64,000 bases of DNA from Planctomycetota bacterium. Its GTDB lineage: Bacteria > Planctomycetota > UBA1135 > UBA2386. The DNA lies in assembly GCA_016713175.1 (NCBI GenBank), contig JADJPQ010000004.1:636438-700437 (forward strand), written 5' to 3'. Made by a program: the position numbers and the translations under genes. The notes under the pieces were generated by a model. It saw nothing but the letters and a program-made list of their open reading frames with translations. It made no database searches and was not told the origin of the DNA. This document shows positions 62,182 through 64,000 of the stretch, piece by piece; position 1 is the first letter of the stretch; every line of letters starts with the position of its first letter.

Positions 62182-63867
62182 ATGCCACCGGACCCGAAGA
62201 ACGCCGTTCCGCAGTGCACTCGCCGTGACGCCTTGGCGATGCTTGGCGCATTCGGCACCATCGCGATCGCGCCGCGCGCGAAGGCAGAGCCGCCGCCGCA
62301 AGGCACGCTCGTGGAGCGCAATGACGCGGCGGTCACCCGGTTGCTCGAGCAGCAGATCCACGACATTGCGAGTCCGTTCTGCGGCGCGGTGTCCGACCAG
62401 CATGGCCTGCATGGCGTGGGCTCGGCGTCTGGGCTGATCACCACGTTCGCGGCGTCGTTCGTGCATCCGCAGTCGGCGTTCCATCACCAGCAAGAGCTGC
62501 TGGCGCGCATTGGTCTGGCGGCGGACTTCCTCGTTCGGTCGCAGTCGCCGCGCGGCAACATCGATCTGCTGGTCACCAACTTCGATTCGCCGCCGGACAC
62601 CGGCTTCGTCGTGCATGGCGTGGCGACGGCGGCGGCGATTGCGCGGCGGCACGGTCGCGAGGATCTGGTGAAGCTGCTGCAGCCGTTCCTGCAGAAGGCC
62701 GGGGCCGGCCTTGCCGTCGGCGGCATCCACACGCCGAACCATCGCTGGGTGGTCTGCCAGGCGCTGGCACAGATCCATGAACTGTGGCCGGACGCGAAGT
62801 ACCTGCGGCGGATCGACGAGTGGCTCGCGGAGGGCATCGACATCGATGCCGATGGGCAGTTCACCGAGCGCAGCACGGTGGTCTACAACCCGATCAACGA
62901 TCGGGCGCTGTGCGTGATGGCGCACAAGCTCGGTCGCGCCGAACTGCTCGAGCCGGTGCGGCGGAACCTGCGGACGTTGCCGTTCCTGCTGCATGCCGAT
63001 GGCGAACTGGTGACGGAGATCTCGCGGCGACAGGATCAGTTCCAGCGTGGGATGGTGGCGGGATACTGGTTGCCGCTCGCGCTGCTGGCGCGGCAGGACC
63101 AGGACGCGCAGTTGGCGGCGCTGGCATTGGCGGCGGAGCCGGGGGCGACGTTGGCGTCGGTGCTCGAGTATCCGGAACTGCAGCAGCCGACGGTTGCGCC
63201 GTCGGTGTTGCCCGACGACTTCGTCCAGGAGATGCCGGTGATCGGCATCGTGCGGATCCGCCGGCAGCGCCGCAGCGCGACGGTGCTGCTTGGCGGCTCG
63301 AGTCGGCTGTTGACGTTGCGGAGCGGTGCGGCGGTGCTCGAGGGTCTGCGGATGGCGGCGGCGTTCTTCGGCAAGGGCCAGTTCGTGCCGGATGTCGTCG
63401 AGCGGATGGAGGGTGGTTGGCGGTTGCGGCAGTCGTTGGTGGCGCCGTACTACCAGCCGTTGGCGGAGAAGGTGGAGCCGGCGGATTGGTTTGCGGCGCG
63501 GGCGCGGCGGCAGCAGAGCGAGGTTTGTCGGTTGGAGATGGTGGCGGAGATTGCGGAGACGGAACGGGGGCTGCGGGTGCGGCTTTCGGCGGATGGGACG
63601 AAGGGGGTGCCGGTAGCGGTGGAGTTCGGGTTCCGCGCCGGTGGGGAGGTCGTCGGTTGTCGGGCGCTCGCCGAGGAGCCGGGGTGCTTCGTGCTGGAAG
63701 CCGGGAGTGGGGTCTATCGCGTCGGTGGCGATGAGATCCGGTTCGGGCCGGGGTCGGCGCCGCATCGCTATGTGCAGGTGCGGGGTGCGGAGGCGCGGAT
63801 GGGTGGGACGAGTGTCCACGTCACCGGGTTCACGCCGTTTGAACAGACGCTGGAGATCGAGGCGTAG
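62182..63867 (+). CDS. Secreted alpha/alpha-toroid-like protein, function uncertain
   Basis: The 561-residue protein has an imperfect Tat-like signal (CTRRDALAMLGAFGTIAIAP) and then helical repeats: QQELLARIGLAADFLVRSQSP, VVHGVATAAAIARRHGREDL, NHRWVVCQALAQIHELWPDAKYL and RALCVMAHKLGRAELLEPVRR. Such ordered helix pairs, with a NHRW-x-x-C element and IDEWLAEG, resemble the alpha/alpha toroid of polysaccharide lyases and glycoside hydrolases. A beta-rich second part (about residues 330-561) would fit heparinase II/III-type lyases, whose C-domain is beta sandwich. I see no certain catalytic Tyr/His pair, so I leave the substrate open. It lies 74 bases downstream of the SGNH gene. Confidence 0.65.
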   Translation: MPPDPKNAVPQCTRRDALAMLGAFGTIAIAPRAKAEPPPQGTLVERNDAAVTRLLEQQIHDIASPFCGAVSDQHGLHGVGSASGLITTFAASFVHPQSAFHHQQELLARIGLAADFLVRSQSPRGNIDLLVTNFDSPPDTGFVVHGVATAAAIARRHGREDLVKLLQPFLQKAGAGLAVGGIHTPNHRWVVCQALAQIHELWPDAKYLRRIDEWLAEGIDIDADGQFTERSTVVYNPINDRALCVMAHKLGRAELLEPVRRNLRTLPFLLHADGELVTEISRRQDQFQRGMVAGYWLPLALLARQDQDAQLAALALAAEPGATLASVLEYPELQQPTVAPSVLPDDFVQEMPVIGIVRIRRQRRSATVLLGGSSRLLTLRSGAAVLEGLRMAAAFFGKGQFVPDVVERMEGGWRLRQSLVAPYYQPLAEKVEPADWFAARARRQQSEVCRLEMVAEIAETERGLRVRLSADGTKGVPVAVEFGFRAGGEVVGCRALAEEPGCFVLEAGSGVYRVGGDEIRFGPGSAPHRYVQVRGAEARMGGTSVHVTGFTPFEQTLEIEA

Positions 63868-63949
63868 GCCCGAGAGTGTCTGCGCGATTGCGCAGAGTCG
63901 TTCGCAGCGTTCCGCGATGCAGCCGGTCGAGCCGGGACCGCAGGAAGAC

Positions 63950-64000
63950 TGGTGGGCGTTACAGGGTCGAACCTGTGACCCCAGCGTCGATCGAGGCCGA
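63950..64000 (-). other. tRNA-like 3' end at window edge
   Basis: Read on the minus strand, 64000-63950 ends GGTCACAGGTTCGACC, CTGTAACGCCCACCA: a T-arm ACAGG/CCTGT around TTCGAC, then an AACGCCC acceptor strand, A and an encoded CCA. The T-loop is one base shorter than the usual seven, and the 20 bases before the variable region do not form an anticodon arm. It may be a real tRNA, cut off by the window edge and poorly folded by my reading, or a tRNA 3' remnant such as an old attachment site. It lies 82 bases after the last gene. Confidence 0.35.

Noticed and set aside
59222..62251. Very long open frame on the minus strand continuing from the glycosyltransferase through gltA and the SGNH gene
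   Set aside because: It is antisense to clearly conserved genes, is Arg/Gln/His-rich without any domain, and reflects the rarity of stops in GC-rich DNA. Only the part below 59,221 is a real gene.

Overview
The window is very GC-rich, densely packed bacterial DNA of a Gram-negative type: lipoproteins with lipoboxes, an outer-membrane beta-barrel ending in Phe, and periplasmic cytochromes c. Several traits point to a member of the Planctomycetota, probably one of the deep-branching lineages rich in large secreted proteins (inference from protein style; no marker gene such as 16S is present). These traits are secreted proteins sharing a C-terminal domain with a G-x-GC-x-G start, DUF1579 and kelch exoproteins, an ECF sigma factor paired with a Ser/Thr kinase, and SASA and SGNH esterases. 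Genes lie on both strands in short operons, often divergent pairs with under 150 bases between them. I see no prophage, insertion sequence, CRISPR array or defence island; the window reads as ordinary chromosome.

Layout. 1-12,443: the end of a TPR protein, secreted proteins (a propeller-like exoprotein, a double DUF1579 protein, an S1-type protease, a vWA lipoprotein with a partner gene, a kelch protein), glyQ-glyS, a decayed two-component-type propeller gene and a YjbR-like gene. 12,470-22,142: an ABC-2 exporter pair, a large esterase, an aldo/keto reductase, a cysteine-synthase-like enzyme, a zinc alcohol dehydrogenase with a small membrane protein, and a DUF1624 membrane acyltransferase. 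22,359-28,456: panB downstream of pcnB (a poly(A) polymerase with a huge Arg/His/Gln-rich tail and no ordinary start codon), a double-domain dCTP deaminase, an unknown gene and a NUDIX hydrolase. 28,601-34,460: a broken radical SAM gene, two more secreted proteins including a protease, an ECF sigma factor and a two-gene cytochrome c operon.

34,557-41,751: a vitellogenin-like/HEAT protein, a near-perfect 988-base tandem duplication carrying two copies of a secreted protein gene, a lipoprotein overlapping a beta-barrel gene, an SDR enzyme, a DUF3634 protein and a minimal RRM protein whose start codon abuts a terminator-like hairpin. 42,017-50,562: a kinase with TPRs and its ECF sigma factor, a SASA esterase, a PPC-domain exoprotein, a fused four-cluster ferredoxin/NrfD protein, an RRM-RGG protein and a 49-residue membrane protein. 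50,645-64,000: an M1 aminopeptidase, a vWA protein, a DinB-cupin fusion, a lipoprotein MsrA, a third RRM protein, an exoprotein translated from CTG, a family 9 glycosyltransferase, citrate synthase, an SGNH hydrolase, a secreted enzyme of unknown type and, at the right edge, a tRNA-like 3' end.

How the genes work together: housekeeping functions (GlyRS, citrate synthase, PanB, PcnB, Dcd) are scattered among surface and periplasmic proteins. The most unusual points are start-codon use (ATC for pcnB, CTG for an exoprotein), the PcnB tail, the shared C-terminal domain of at least seven exoproteins, the fresh gene duplication, three RRM proteins within 15 kb, and two decayed genes.
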